Assembly (NCBI GenBank): GCA_007922305.1 | Contig: ML677374.1 | Coordinates: forward strand, 15,066,729 to 15,130,728 | Length of the DNA stretch: 64,000 nt | DNA from: Dermatemys mawii | Lineage: Eukaryota > Chordata > Testudines > Dermatemydidae | Reading direction: 5' to 3' | Shown here: piece after piece, positions 24,595-36,113 of the stretch | Numbering within the stretch: the first letter of the stretch is position 1 | Layout: every line of letters begins with the position of its first letter | Notes under the pieces: generated by a model | Told to the model about the DNA's origin: nothing | The model's input: the letters and a program-made list of their open reading frames with translations, nothing else | Database searches by the model: none | Position numbers and translations under genes: made by a program

Positions 24595-24765
24595 TCCTCC
24601 TATTCTGTCCATGGTACATAATAGTCTAGTCTCCTATGGACTATAATATTTTTAGTCTAATTTCTGTTGCTGGGTGTGGGTGACTGGTGGCAGCTTGTGA
24701 TACAACAGGAGGTCAGATTAGATGATCTGGTGGTGTCTTCTGCCCTTAAACTCTATGGAAGAGAA
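24595..24765 (+). mobile_element. CR1-type LINE, 3' end
   Basis: The end reads 'caggaggtcagattagatga' then 'tctggtggtgtcttctgccc' and 'ttaaactctatgg'. This is the usual CR1 terminus (GGTCAGACTAGATGATC...CCTTAAACTCTATGA). The 5' limit is uncertain. Confidence 0.7.
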
Positions 24766-24834
24766 CATCTGAAGTTACATTAGAGGACAAGCCCTCCTGC
24801 TTTGGGGCACAAACCAACCACTAATTTAATAGCT

Positions 24835-24965
24835 TAGAAAGATATTTTTGCAATGGGAGGTTATTCCATAACTGTCTGTTATGGGAGGGCTTACTCTTGA
24901 AGAAAGAATTCTGGCCTAGATGGGCCATTGATCTGATCCAGTTGCCCTGGGTGCCAGAGTCCTGA
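24835..24965 (+). mobile_element. CR1-type LINE 3' fragment
   Basis: The phrases 'gcaatgggaggttattccat', 'ttactcttgaagaaagaatt' and 'ctggcctagatgggccattg' then 'atctgatccagt' match a second CR1 3' end type (CTAGATGGRCCATTGGTCTGACCCAGT). It lies within 100 bp of the previous CR1 end in the same orientation. Confidence 0.65.
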
Positions 24966-25104
24966 TGAAGGTAATTTTGATATTGTAGGACTAGATAGTG
25001 ATACTGTGGTTGCTTGGAACTGTGCTTTCCGTCACAAGAGTTCAGAATTCTTTGCAAACTTTACTCAGAGCCAAGTGGGGGTGGGTTAGCATTCCGAACA
25101 CTTT

Positions 25105-25225
25105 TTGCAAATAGAGACATTGAGGCATAGACCTGAAGTGACTTGTCTAAGGTCCTACAGCAAGTATGTGTCTGAGCTGGGACTAGAGCCCTGTCTCCTA
25201 CTTTAATCAGTAGGGTGTGCTGCCT
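25105..25225 (-). repeat. MIR-type SINE, antisense
   Basis: The order 'gacattgaggcatagacctg', 'aagtgacttgtctaaggtcc', 'gagctgggactagagccctg' and 'tctcctactttaatcagtag' is the reverse complement of a SINE core plus tRNA-derived head. Confidence 0.75.
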
Positions 25226-25229
25226 TTCC

Positions 25230-27850
25230 CTAAAACAATCTTTAAAAATGCTGTCGAGTTTGGTAGCTTGTAGGGATAACTGATGTGGGTCCCATCCCTC
25301 TCCAGCACCATCCTCTTCTTGGGCTGAACCCTTGTGGACGGACGGTTGTAGCAGTTTCTGCTGCTGCTTGCCTCTTCCCCCAAAGATTCCCTGCTCTTGG
25401 GGCTCTTTGCACTCACTCCTGAAAGTGGTAGTCAATCTAAATTATTCCGTTATTGATCCAGGAATCTCTGAAGGGTTTGGTGGTTTGGCTTGAGTAAGCA
25501 ATAGTTGCAGTCCATTCATAAATTGAAGCATCCTTGGACAAAGATGCCATAATGCCCCCTCTGCCCTCACTCCTGAAGGCCAGTGCAGGTCTGCAAAACC
25601 CAAAGATCTGTCCCAACCACTTAAAAAATGGGAGGGAGCAGACAATGATTTAGTTTCTGCTGTAAATACAATGCTTCGAATTCTACCCTGCTATGAATGT
25701 ACAACTCCCATGGTAATCTCTGTCCGAATTCAGCTATGCTGTAACAGCATAAATTCCATGTCTGTTTGCAAATGGGTTAGGGAATGAGAGTAAGCTGGTG
25801 CAGTATGCACTGGCTTGGTCTTAGAAAGCAGGAGGAGTGCAGCGTGTTTGCAGGGATGAGGCGGCACAGGAAAAGTAACTAAGAGGAAGGAAAGAGAGCA
25901 CGGAGGCAGCTTTATCTCTGTCTGCTGATTTGTGTGTGTGTGCTGTAACCCCTCAGCATGTAAATTGTACCTTTTCAGTACCAAATTGAAGCATGTTACC
26001 CTTCTTTTCCACTTGGGCCACCCTTGACACCCAGGCTCATTTTTGGTCCAGTGTCAAGTTGAGCTCTCCGCTGCATGTTACATCCCTGTTGTAGTCAAGG
26101 AAGTAGACCAGAAGAGTGCATCAGATTGGGAGGAACTCTTTTAAAGTCTATGAGGCTACTCTGGTTTTACATCAGGTCACTGACATCAGAATCTGACTAG
26201 ACTGTACACTGGCGTGCTGTGCATTCAGTCCTAATTTCTGGGGGTGTCTGGCATAACTGCAAATCTGTATCCTTCTGCCATTGTACATGTAATTCTAGAG
26301 GTGGTCATTTAATAGGTAGTGGGATGCACAACTTTGACACTTTTCAGTTATTTTGCCTAGTAATTCAAAGATTTAAACTGAGATAATTAAATTGAAGGTG
26401 TCATTTCAAAAGCTAACACTGTATGAGCTTTGTTAGTCTTGGCAAAAGCTGTGTCTTGTTTGGTACAAATGGAGGGATTTCCTTGCATGGGGGCAGGCAG
26501 ACAAGCCTAATTTGATCTTATTTACTTCCACCATTTCTTGTTACAAAATACATTGACATAATGCAGAGCAAAAAGAAACCCCAATGAGAACAAAATAATC
26601 CTCTGGAGCTGAATGTTTAACAGGAGAGCCTCTGCCATCAGATTCCAACCCTCTGCCTGCTCCTCTCACCTTCTGAAGGGGACAAATTGTTCTATTAAAA
26701 TGGAAGCTTTGGGCTTCTCCACACTTGAAAGCCTTCTCTGATTACGGGTGTGTGTGAATTTATCATGTAGTAGCTATTCTGGAATAACTCCATATGTGGC
26801 CATTCTTTTGGAATAAGTGTTAGCTCCATGCATGGACCAGGAAGAGCTCCATATATTTAGACACCTCTTGAGAAAGAGGCAGTGAGGAAATACATAATTC
26901 TGGGGGAATCCTGCCGGGGATTTTGCCTCAAGAGACCCAGATAATCCCAGTTTGCTGGGGGACTGTGAATGTTGCACATTCTGTTAGCAGAACATGGTGA
27001 GTTCTCGTCTCCATGGCTTCCCTCCTAAACAGCCCCCCTTGGGGGTTGGTTTGCACTCCACCAGCTGGCACAGTATCTGTCTGGCTTTCTTCCCACCCCC
27101 TCAGTAAAGAAGCAGAGGAGCACATTCATGGATTGTTATGCACAGTTGTTCAGTAACTCTGAAGGGGAAAATTCTCCATCCAGCCATTGAGCTTCCTAAT
27201 CAGAGTTTTCTCTGCTAGATGGCATTAATCATGCATCCTGCAACTGTCTGTTCCAAAGCAACATGTGACACAGTGGAGTTAATTGACTTAATTTTAGCAT
27301 TTACCCTTCTGGTATGTAACCTATAGGTGGCTGAAACACATGTGCCAAAAAGTCGATGCTGGCTTGAAACACACTATTTCCATTTGACTATAGTACAGTG
27401 AACTAGAAACAGCATAAGCTGCATCTGCTTGTTCTTGTAATAAAACATTACTGCATTCTCGTTTTTTAAATACAATTATAAATGCAGACATGGGTAACCC
27501 TTTCCATGGCCCTCCCCAGACATCACCTCCTTTACCTTTTTTCATGGATGACCATATGATGGACACACGTACAAAAGGTCACACACAGGATGAAATGTAG
27601 CAAACTTGTGTCTTGCAGCTGCATTAGGTTAGATTATTCTCTTCCTCTTGCTGCATTTACCTGTTCTCTCATGGTCGTGCCCATAGACGTCAGTGGTAAG
27701 ACTCCAGCCCTGATCCTCCATATCTCTGAGCCCCCCCCCCCCCGATGTTGTGGAATGGGGTGCCTTTGTTCGTTTGTGCCTCCCTCTTCCAGTCGTGGCA
27801 AAATGAGAATAATTCAGCAATTACCGCTTGGGAGAGGAAGAGGGGAAATT
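25230..27850. other. Intronic stretch, little recognised
   Basis: No exon was found. A diverged palindromic repeat is possible near 26120-26205 ('gctactctggttttacatca' then 'acatcagaatctgac'). A run of 15 C lies near 27731. A 124-residue minus-strand frame at 25061-25435 overlaps the SINE and is not a gene. Confidence 0.4.
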
Positions 27851-27857
27851 ACTTTTT

Positions 27858-27985
27858 CAGGCCCTGTCCACACAGAGATTTGAAACCGTGTTAGCACCTT
27901 TCTGGAGTACTGTTTTGTTTTATAATCGCTGTTCTCACCAGAAAGGTGCTAATATGGTTTCAAATCGCCACGTAGACAGAGCCTG
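27858..27985. repeat. 128-bp hairpin element (48-bp inverted arms)
   Basis: The left arm is 27858-27905 and the right arm 27938-27985. Reverse-complement comparison gives 40 matches of 48, separated by a 32-bp loop. The outer end is CAGGCCCTGTCCACAC and the inner end TTAGCACCTTTCTGG in both arms. The fully inverted design suggests a foldback MITE. No clear target duplication was found. The transcript could form a long imperfect hairpin. Confidence 0.85.
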
Positions 27986-28176
27986 CAGATTTCTGCTCCA
28001 TTCTTGAATTTATCCCCTGCATAAGATTATGATTTCTAGAAGTCTTTTGGGTCACTGGTACTTTAGTCCACAAACGAGGATTATTGAGCCGGTGGATTTA
28101 CAGAAGTCACCAAGCCTAAAAAATTTTCCTCCTAGTTACTTGTAGGAACTACTGGTGAGGTTAATTAAGCTTCTTA

Positions 28177-28447
28177 GGGCTGTTCTTCACTAGGGGGGAA
28201 AATCGACTGCAGATACAGACTTCAGCTACGTGATTCACGTAGCTGAAGTTGTGTATCTTCAGCCGACTTACCTGCCGTCCTCATGGCGGCAGCAGTCGTC
28301 GGCGCGCTCCCCTGTCGACTCTGGCTTGTGCATCACGTCAAGCTGGAGTTATGGGAGTCGATGGGGCGCCGCGGGTGATCAATTTCTCGCGTCTCGCTTA
28401 CAGATCGATTGCTACCCACCGATCCGGTAGGTAGTGAAGACGTACCC
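28177..28447 (+). mobile_element. PIF/Harbinger-like MITE, full length
   Basis: A 271-bp element is flanked on both sides by TTA (28174-28176 and 28448-28450). Its ends are GGGCTGTTCTTCACTA and, on the reverse strand, GGGTACGTCTTCACTA, matching at 12 of 16. A perfect 15-bp palindrome (28219-28233 with 28235-28249) lies inside. The 3' half is rich in CpG ('gtcgtcggcgcgctcccctg', 'gccgcgggtgatcaatttct'). The trinucleotide TTA duplication is typical of PIF/Harbinger. A truncated reverse copy lies at 58664. Open frames across it are incidental. Confidence 0.85.
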
Positions 28448-28634
28448 TTAGTCTGAAACATACCTTTTCAATAGTTCCTGCCTAAACCAGAAGCATTTTA
28501 TTTAGATTGACTGACTGAAATCAGTTAAATCTGAAGTGCTGTTTACTGAAATGGAGCACTGTATAAAATATATGGAGGAACCCATCTTGGGGACATCATT
28601 CCTGTCCCCAAGATCATACAGTGTGACTTGTATA

Positions 28635-28715
28635 GGTCCTGATTTTGACCTTTCTTTGCTGTAAATCAGCAGTAAGCATTGAGACTACACCAGTGCAAAG
28701 CTGGTGCAAGTGAAA
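28635..28715. repeat. Diverged palindromic repeat
   Basis: The segment 'tcctgattttgacctttctt', 'gctgtaaatcagcagtaagc' and 'actacaccagtgcaaagctg' resembles the family at 630-725. Weak evidence. Confidence 0.35.
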
Positions 28716-28899
28716 ATAGCATGGAAACCCAGGGCGCGCCTGTAAACTCATACCTCCAGCCTTCCTGAGAACTAGAGTTAAAAAGCGTACTCCCCTCCCT
28801 TCCCCTTCCCTCCTCACTACAGTGAGGTAAAATAAACAAACACAGTCACTTTCCATTCAGCAATGACAGACATATAGTCTCTCTCTTCCTGGAGATTCT

Positions 28900-30010
28900 A
28901 TCAATTTCCACTTGTCAGCAGGTTGTAAATAAAATTATGGCAGGATTTTTGTATTTTATATTTTTGCAAGCTCAGGAATTGAGCCTGCCGCAGAGTGACT
29001 GTGTTGGTTTGATTACGTGTGTGAGGGGTGCTTCCCACTGTGCCAGGCCCAGAAGGGAACAGCCCAGTATTCCTAAAATTCAAGTTTAGTTGGGAACTCC
29101 GATGTGCGCTGTTGCAACGCTCTCACTTAAGACTTTTGAATTTGTAATAATTCTATTAACACAATTAGCAAAGTTACAAACACTCCCCTCCAGCTAGGTA
29201 CAGGGAATACTACAGAATGTGTCTTTGACCATCCACATACTCGCGTCATCCCGGGCAAAAGGACCTAAACTGCTGGGCATCATCACCATTTTCACCAGCA
29301 GTGATTGTCTGACTGACATCTGCCAAGAGTTGCATCTCCCAGGGTGCACAGGCCAGGACATAACTTGTATAACGTATTATGCTGATGCCACTATGCCTAA
29401 TGCATGTTCAGTAGGGGGGGGTCTCTCCCCTTTTCCATATTTGTATTTCCTCACCCTAATAATGTTGGGGTACCCTTCTCCCATAGGCCACTAGCCTATT
29501 TACCTGAAGCTTATTAGCATGTACTTAAGTTAGTGACCATGGCACTCTTGTAGTCCGACATCTGCTGATGTTCCTAAGTTAAAATAGCCCAAGCTGGTGT
29601 TAAACTAGCATCTTGTGGTTACCTGTCAGCAGTTTAGTCATTATGGGATTCTCTCTTGTGATATCTATGATCTAAGGTTTTTCCTGGTTAGCTGCTTATG
29701 CGAAGGTTTTTGAGTCTTATGCCTTGTTTAGCTAAGCTATTGTCTTCAGGTCTTGTAGGCTACTTATATTACTGCCTTAATTTATACCCATGCCATATCT
29801 GGCAAATGCTTGTATCTATAGGCTACAGGGGTGTTGTGAGGACTAACTATTGAAAGTTGCTTGTAAAAGGAGTCTTGTATGTCTGGTTTCCAAGACTGTG
29901 GCTATTGTCCTCTCTATCTAGAGGGCAAGGGTGTCCTGTGACTCTCTGATCTAGGCCTACTTAAAATCTGACTTGTCCACTGGTCATATAAGAGAGAGAC
30001 TCCAAAGAGC
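28900..30010. other. Intronic stretch with a SINE tail near 29815-29870
   Basis: The only recognisable part is 'ctacaggggtgttgtgagga' with 'ctaactattgaaagttgctt', a SINE 3' tail in + orientation. No exon was seen. Confidence 0.4.
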
Positions 30011-30019
30011 TAAACTGAA

Positions 30020-30325
30020 GTTACCTTTTAGTTCTGAATGTATCCAGAGTGGTTACTTCTGACTGTAATTTCCACAGTATGGCTCTGCTCTTGTGACTTC
30101 TGTCCCCTATGGCTATGGGAAGCCCTGCTGATCGACAGTTGTATTCTAGCAGAGTGAAGCTATCCTGCAAGGTCCTCATTGCAGAAGGTGCTGATCTCTC
30201 AGGGGAGCTAGAGTTCGTACCAAGCAGGGCTTTGAATATCAATGCAATGACCTTGAACTGGACTGCGTTCACTGGTGAATTGGGGTGTTGTGTTCCCATG
30301 AACCTGTGGTGGTCATTGGGATGAA
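30020..30325. repeat. Old interspersed repeat, class unassigned
   Basis: The phrases 'gcagaaggtgctgatctctc', 'gcagggctttgaatatcaat' and 'gaccttgaactggactgcg' resemble a widespread vertebrate repeat that reads 'agggctttgaaggtcaaaaccagcaccttgaa'. Related wording occurs near 11180-11215 ('ccatttagggctttgtaaat') and possibly 32830-32890. On the minus strand a 109-residue frame contains AVQFKVIALIFKALLGT and GDRSHKSRAILWKLQSE, which faintly recall the C terminus of a LINE polyprotein. The two readings are not reconciled. Confidence 0.4.
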
Positions 30326-31600
30326 ATGGCAACCTGAAATTACCCCCCAAAATGATATCTAGGATAGTTTTTCCCCAGACACCTCAAGAATTTTGATACT
30401 CAATTTCTATTAATTTTAATGGGGGTTGTGCATCCGAATCTTAGGCAACTTTAAACATAATCTGGATTTAGAGAGTTCAAATAAAAATGCAAATCATATG
30501 AATTGTGATAAATCACAGGGTATTCTTGTCTCCTCTTGCCCAGAGGACCATCTACTTGGCTCTAACTTCAGCCGTTGTGGTGTCTGGTCAATTACACACT
30601 TAAAGAGAAGTAAGCCCAGAGGTAGCCTTTCCAGGTCCCTCTGTAATTGATCTGTGTGAGTCTTAGCTGACACCTTTGATGGGAGCTTTATAACTTTTCT
30701 CCTGAAAGTTTGGTGAATGTTTGTTTTCTTTGGAGCCTGTGTTGGCTTCTCCTCCCTTTTGTTTGGAGGCTCCAATGATCAATGCCTTTAGTTGTGGGAA
30801 TTCTTGCAGAAAGGAGAGTTCTGTCATCATTTATGGGGCACAGCAAAACAGATGAAGTAGAGAGAAAATGCCAAACTGCGTCCTCAGAGCTCTTCTTATC
30901 TGATATCTACAGCTGTACTTGCTTAATGTTAATATTATTTTGCTTAGCTTGACCTTTTGATATAGAAAAACAAAATGTATGGGGTCCTCTGAATGAAATT
31001 AAACATCTTTGTTTGGCAACCAGAATTATCTCTAATGGTATTTATAATGGCTCTGCCCAAGAATATGTTTGATTTCATTTTTATTGTATCAGGACCAAGT
31101 CTATAATACTAATCAACTGGCTTTTCCACAACCATCTCCTGGTGAAAGCCATCTGAAGGAGTTTTTGTGGCTTTGGAAACTAATTGGACTGTCTTTACTG
31201 GTTGCCTCCATAAAAGGTATCAAATGTTCTTTAAGCCAGCATTACTTTATCAGTTTAGAATGTAAGCCCATCAGGGGAATGTACCCTTGAAAAGGAGAAT
31301 AATAAAACCTAGACAATAACACTGAATAGTAATGCAGGGGATAGATCCTCAGCTGGTCTAGATTGTCAGTGCCTCATTGACTTGAAGATTTGTCCCAAAT
31401 ATGTAAGGTTAGCTGGATAATTCCTTCAAGACTGAGTCTTCATCCAGTGAAGATCTTGGATCGGTCTCTTATAGAGCTCAGGACCATGCAGTGGATTCAA
31501 TATAATCCAAAGATAGATAAAATGTGCGACACTAGGACTATACTCTAGGACTAATGTATTCCTCATAGAGCGTTAATGAGGTATTCATGCTCACACATGC

Positions 31601-31710
31601 TAGGGTGATAAGACAGCAAGTGTGAAAAATCAGGACAGAGGGTTGAGGGTAATAGAAGCCTATATAAGAGACACCCCGCCCCCAAAAAATCGGGACATCT
31701 GGTCACCGTA
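31601..31710 (+). mobile_element. hAT-like MITE, copy 3
   Basis: A 110-bp copy begins TAGGGTGATAAGACAGCAAG and ends CGGGACATCTGGTCACCGTA. The flanks ACACATGC (31593-31600) and ACACATAC (31711-31718) match at 7 of 8 positions. Confidence 0.88.
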
Positions 31711-32040
31711 ACACATACACATCTCTCTAAGGAAATTGGCTATTCTTCCAGTAGCACAGTCTGACATTTTAGCTTTGTGGAACAGCACAAGACCTCAGTC
31801 TTTCAGATGAGTTGTAAACCAAGAGCATGACTGTTGGTGATAGTAATAATTTTGGTGTTATTAAACATCGTGCTTCACAAAGCCTGTAGATCCGACCAGC
31901 TTTTTGATAGTTACTCAAATAGAATAGCCAAGGAAGACATTGAGCTATTTCCTTCCCTGTGAAAAATGTGCCTAAGTCAGGGAGGGTAGCGGAGTCTCTT
32001 AAACACACAAGACTAAGATACAAATAGAGCTTATTTTCTT

Positions 32041-32076
32041 AAAAAAAAAAAAAAAAGGGGGGGGGGGGGGGGGGGG
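32041..32076. repeat. A16 followed by G20 homopolymers
   Basis: Sixteen A (32041-32056) run directly into twenty G (32057-32076). The G run could form a quadruplex. Such tracts are unstable and error-prone in sequencing, so the lengths may be unreliable. Confidence 0.85.
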
Positions 32077-32599
32077 AGTGAAAAGCTTGAATAATTTCCT
32101 CAGAAAGCCAGTTTGTAACTTAAGCCTTCCTAGGGAGTGATCCAATGTGCAGTCTAATCACTTTATGTGACTGTTTAATCTACTGTTTCACAAACAAAAA
32201 TACTTTCAGTACCATAGCAACTACTGCACGGTTCGGTGCCTGTAGGGGACACAGCCATTTCTTGATCCAAAGCAAATCTGCCTGCTTCATGCCTTAACGT
32301 ACATTTTAAGGGAGTCTTGCAAAATTTTCAGTCCAGGCACAAAAATAGACTCACCTGCCCTTTAACGTGAAGACTGAAGAGACTGGGAGAATTAGTTGTT
32401 TTATTCACCAGTCCAAAAACATTCCTGGCCCTGGGCAAGTGGGTGAACTGTATTTTGTAAGTCTTTTCAGAATACAGTTAAGCTAGAGGCAGAAGTTGCC
32501 TTCATATATGTGAAGTCTGTGTGAGTCAGGAGGCCAAATAACCCACAGGGAGTCTGGACCGACTTAACATTTTGTACCGCCACTCATCACCGTTTGTAG

Positions 32600-33530
32600 C
32601 TGAGAATTTCATGTAAAAATACATTGACAGCAGTGAAGTCCCTGATCACTTCTTCCATTTCAAGATGTAAAAACCTCTTTGGAGTAGACTGTTTTAGGGA
32701 GAAGACAAGGGTTGATGTCTGTCTCATTCTGGTTATGGTGGAAAAGCTTTGTAAGAGAGGAAGATTTTCCTGTGTTTCTAAAGCTCTCTATTTTGGATCC
32801 CAAAGCTCCTGACTCTGGATTGATCTCATCTCCTCTTGAAGTTTGTTCCACAGCTGGATTTTCTCAGCTGAGAACGCTTTGTGAAGCTCTTGCAGGCTTC
32901 ATTCTCGGCTTTGTGATCCCCTCGGTGTCAGAGGAGTTGAGCTGTCTTGATTGCAGTGCCACTTTGGAAAGATAGTCCTTGGGTGGTTAAAGTCTGCTGC
33001 CAGTTACACGTATGCCATCTTATTGGCCTCTCCTTCATTTCAGTGGATTTGCACCATTGGCACAGAATTTGGCCATTTTCCAGTGTAGTGCAGGACTTTT
33101 CTTGTTCCAGTATTTGGGAATCATTCCTAATTTTGATCACCATCTTTGTCATTAGAGCTGGTTGAAAATTTTCGGATGGAACAGTTTCCTGTTGGAAATG
33201 CTGACTTGTAGCATGGAAATGCTTTGTTGGGAACATGCTGATTTGTCGAAACTTTCTATGGAAACCAAACAAGCAGTCTAGCTGGCTTCTCTTCTGCCTG
33301 GCTTGTGGGTGGGGTTCCCTGCTTCCCAGCCCACTCATCTGTGGGTGTTGAAGCAGCTTGTTCTGTTGTGCTGGAAATTCCGTTTCAACACTTTTTTTTT
33401 CCAACATGGAACAAAACAAAATGTCGGCAACCCAGAATTTCCCACAAAATGGAAATTCTCTTCTCCGGCCAGCTCTCTTCTTTATCTGTAAGCATTTCAG
33501 TAGCAGTTCATCTGAATAAACTGCCAAACT
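32600..33530. other. Region of the longest open frame (199 residues, minus), no known domain
   Basis: The minus-strand frame 32928-33527 is the longest in the window. Its product is rich in Gln, Ser and Lys and shows no motif I recognise. Parts of the DNA look like old repeat, such as 'tttgttccacagctggattt' and 'tctcagctgagaacgctttg'. In 64 kb of six-frame sequence one frame of this length is expected by chance about as often as not. I do not call it a gene. Confidence 0.35.
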
Positions 33531-33670
33531 GTGGGCTATTCACAACTGTTCGCTGTGTCTATTTGCCACTTGCTATATGTGATTGCTCACATGGTATGTT
33601 TTCTGCTCTCTGATTCGGTAACGGAAATATTTAACTGGAAGAACAACATCTCTTTAGGAAAAACTGACGT

Positions 33671-33716
33671 GTTTGTGATTCACTAGTGGCCACAGGAGTA
33701 TTTCTGAATCACAAAC
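33671..33716. repeat. Short perfect hairpin
   Basis: GTTTGTGATTC (33671-33681) is the exact reverse complement of GAATCACAAAC (33706-33716), with a 24-nt loop. It may be the core of a small palindromic element. Confidence 0.75.
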
Positions 33717-34609
33717 CATGGGATCCTCCAGATATAGTAGTGTATTGAATGAGTCATTTATTCAGAAAGATAATAAAAAAGAAAAAGATTTGACAGTATT
33801 AGTAAATCAACTCTTGTTCCTGCTTCACCCATCTTCTGAGTTTTTTCCCCCCTCTGAAAGAAAGCTGTTGAATGTTGCCCTAAGAGAAGTGCATGTGTAA
33901 AGTTTGGGAACCTTTCTGGTTTGAGAACATCAGTAAAATGTTAAGTAACCGCAGTCCTAAAACAATATACTGTACTTCATCTAAAAAGAATCTGTTCCAC
34001 ATTGCAAGATCTCTGGGCACTCTATGTAAAATGATACCCCACAAAGAAATATAACTTATTAATGAAAGTTTTGACAGAAGATTTCATTTTGAAAATAACG
34101 TTCCCCATAGCTTTTCTAATAATTAGGTTTGAAACCAGGCCGTGCAGAAACAATAATTTCCAGACTGGGCAATCAGATGTTCTCCCAGCCCCCCCACCTC
34201 CTGCCTTTTCCAGTGGATTACTGGACTTACAGGGCACTTTATACTGGAAGCAGCTGATACCTTACATAGACAAATGGGAAGAAAAGAAAAAAGTTGTCAC
34301 TACTGCCTGCCCTCCCTGCCCCCAGCAAGACTGTTTGTTAGCAGAATTTGGCCCTAGAGTTGTTTTGCACTTACTGATTCCTTTGCAACCCCAATAAACT
34401 TTGTTCAGGGCCCTTCACTCACTGATTGATTCCCTCCATCACATCTATGCTCTTATACAGTGCTCATCACTGTAGCATCTGAGTGCTGCCCATCTCAGTG
34501 TACCCCACAATTGCTAAAATGGTGGTAGTTACTAAAGTGGATATGGATGTATAGGTATTTAATAAATCCATAGGAACCCCTAAGGACTTGAATCTTTTAC
34601 AGCCAGAAA

Positions 34610-34985
34610 AAGCTGCATAGGGCTTGCTAATCAGCATCAGATCTGTCATTCATCTAGTTTAACATCTTGCTTCCAATAGTGGCTGGTACCAGCAACTTTA
34701 GAGGAAGTTGCAAGAAACCCTGCACTAAGCAGTTATCAAATAATCTTCCCATAGTACTGTTTTTTTTCTTACTCTCAGTAGCTAGAAATTGGTTTATGGA
34801 ACCTTTTAAAAAAATAACCTGAGTTACAACAGTAGGGAATCTCCTCTGTATAGCTTCAGAAAGGTCAAAATATTCCAGCAAGAATGTTCTGATACAATCA
34901 ATGTCCAACTTTTTTGATGGTGCCATTCTTTCATATTTTTTTAAGTACTTCACTTTGCTTTTTTCTGAGGTAGAATAATTCATTT
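34610..34985 (-). mobile_element. CR1-type LINE, 3' region, antisense
   Basis: The order 'tcatctagtttaacatcttg', 'cttccaatagtggctggtac', 'gaggaagttgcaagaaaccc', 'aagcagttatcaaataatct' and 'agctagaaattggtttatgg' is the reverse complement of a well-known CR1 3' region in turtles and birds. The overlapping 109-residue frame is incidental. Confidence 0.75.
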
Positions 34986-35314
34986 ACGTATCTTTTTTTG
35001 GAATTAGGTATAAATATCTATCTAAGGCGAACCCTACAAAATCTTACTCTTTTGTTCTTGTTCTAATAAATTAGTGTTTGTTTGACCATTTTTGATATTG
35101 TCTGATGAAACTTGACTATTCAGTTGACCAGTTATTTTTGGACTGGTCAAATGCCTAGCCCTAATTTTCAATTGTTTGGCTGGTTAATTTAATTGTGAGT
35201 TTGATTTGACCTGAGTGATTTGGTTTTTATTGCACAGTTTGTGTCTCAAAATTTTTCAAAGTGCCTGGGTCCTGGGATAAGTTCCTTCTTGTGTACATAT
35301 ATTAGAATAAATTG

Positions 35315-35520
35315 ATAACACCTTGTATTTAAAGATCCCAAAGTTCTTTACAAACATTAGCTTCCTAACATGCAGGAGGGTAGCTATAGTAGTAGTAGTA
35401 GTAATTGAAAAGAGAGGTAAACTGAGGCACAGATAAGTCTGTGGGATCTTGAAGTCACTTATCAGTGGCCGAGTCAGGAATACAAGTCTAGATGTGGCTC
35501 TTAGACAACTGCTCCTCCCA
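35315..35520 (-). repeat. MIR-type SINE, antisense, with TAG microsatellite
   Basis: The text 'tttaaagatcccaaagttct', 'ttacaaacattagcttccta', then '(tag)n', 'gaggtaaactgaggcacaga' and 'aagtcacttatcagtggccg' is a SINE in reverse. The TAG triplet array (about 35388-35403) sits in the usual variable part of the tail. Confidence 0.78.
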
Positions 35521-36086
35521 GACCACCTATGCCTGCTATGCTCGTGCGTTTTAACTTTTAATCTTCATCTGATCCTTTCATTGTTTCTTTATACTCAATT
35601 TCACTTTCAAGTTCTTGTGCTGTGAGGTTTGAGTTGAATAATGAACATTTGCTGGGGAGCACTTTTTGTTTTTTAATAAAGCTCCACAAAAATCTTTCAA
35701 ATAGAATTTAAAAAGCCCCACATTTTTATTGGTTTTAAGCTTCGAGAAACTTGTTTTGTAGACAAGCTAAATTTGGGGGACAAAATCGACTCATGTCCCT
35801 TTAACTATGGTGATGACAAATTGAAGCTGAACTCAGTGGAAGACAGAGGGAGAAGAGTCTTCTACAGTTGTAGTTTAAATTATTTTTGACCTGCTGCTTT
35901 GATATGGTGATAGATGCTTTTTGAAGGCAAGAGAGAGAAAGCACCTAATCTAATGCGCAGACATACTGTGGATGCATGGCTCCAGATTCAGAGGTGATGT
36001 GTAGGATACATGCCACTAAGTGGGAATGTTGAACTGAGTGCAGGAGAAGCTGAATCTCGTTGCACTTTAAGAACTGGGAAGAGGTT

Positions 36087-36113
36087 TACGTGTGTGTGTG
36101 TGTGCGCGCACAC
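36087..36113. repeat. (GT)n / (GC)n microsatellite
   Basis: A GT run passes into GCGCGCACAC. This is a simple repeat. Confidence 0.85.

Noticed and set aside
27590..27883. 97-residue frame with cysteines as a secreted peptide
   Set aside because: Crosses a C15 homopolymer and the edge of a foldback element; no signal peptide, splice sites or conservation visible.
30021..30350. 109-residue minus-strand frame as a LINE polyprotein C terminus
   Set aside because: The resemblance is faint, and the plus-strand DNA better recalls a different old repeat. Listed as an unassigned repeat instead.
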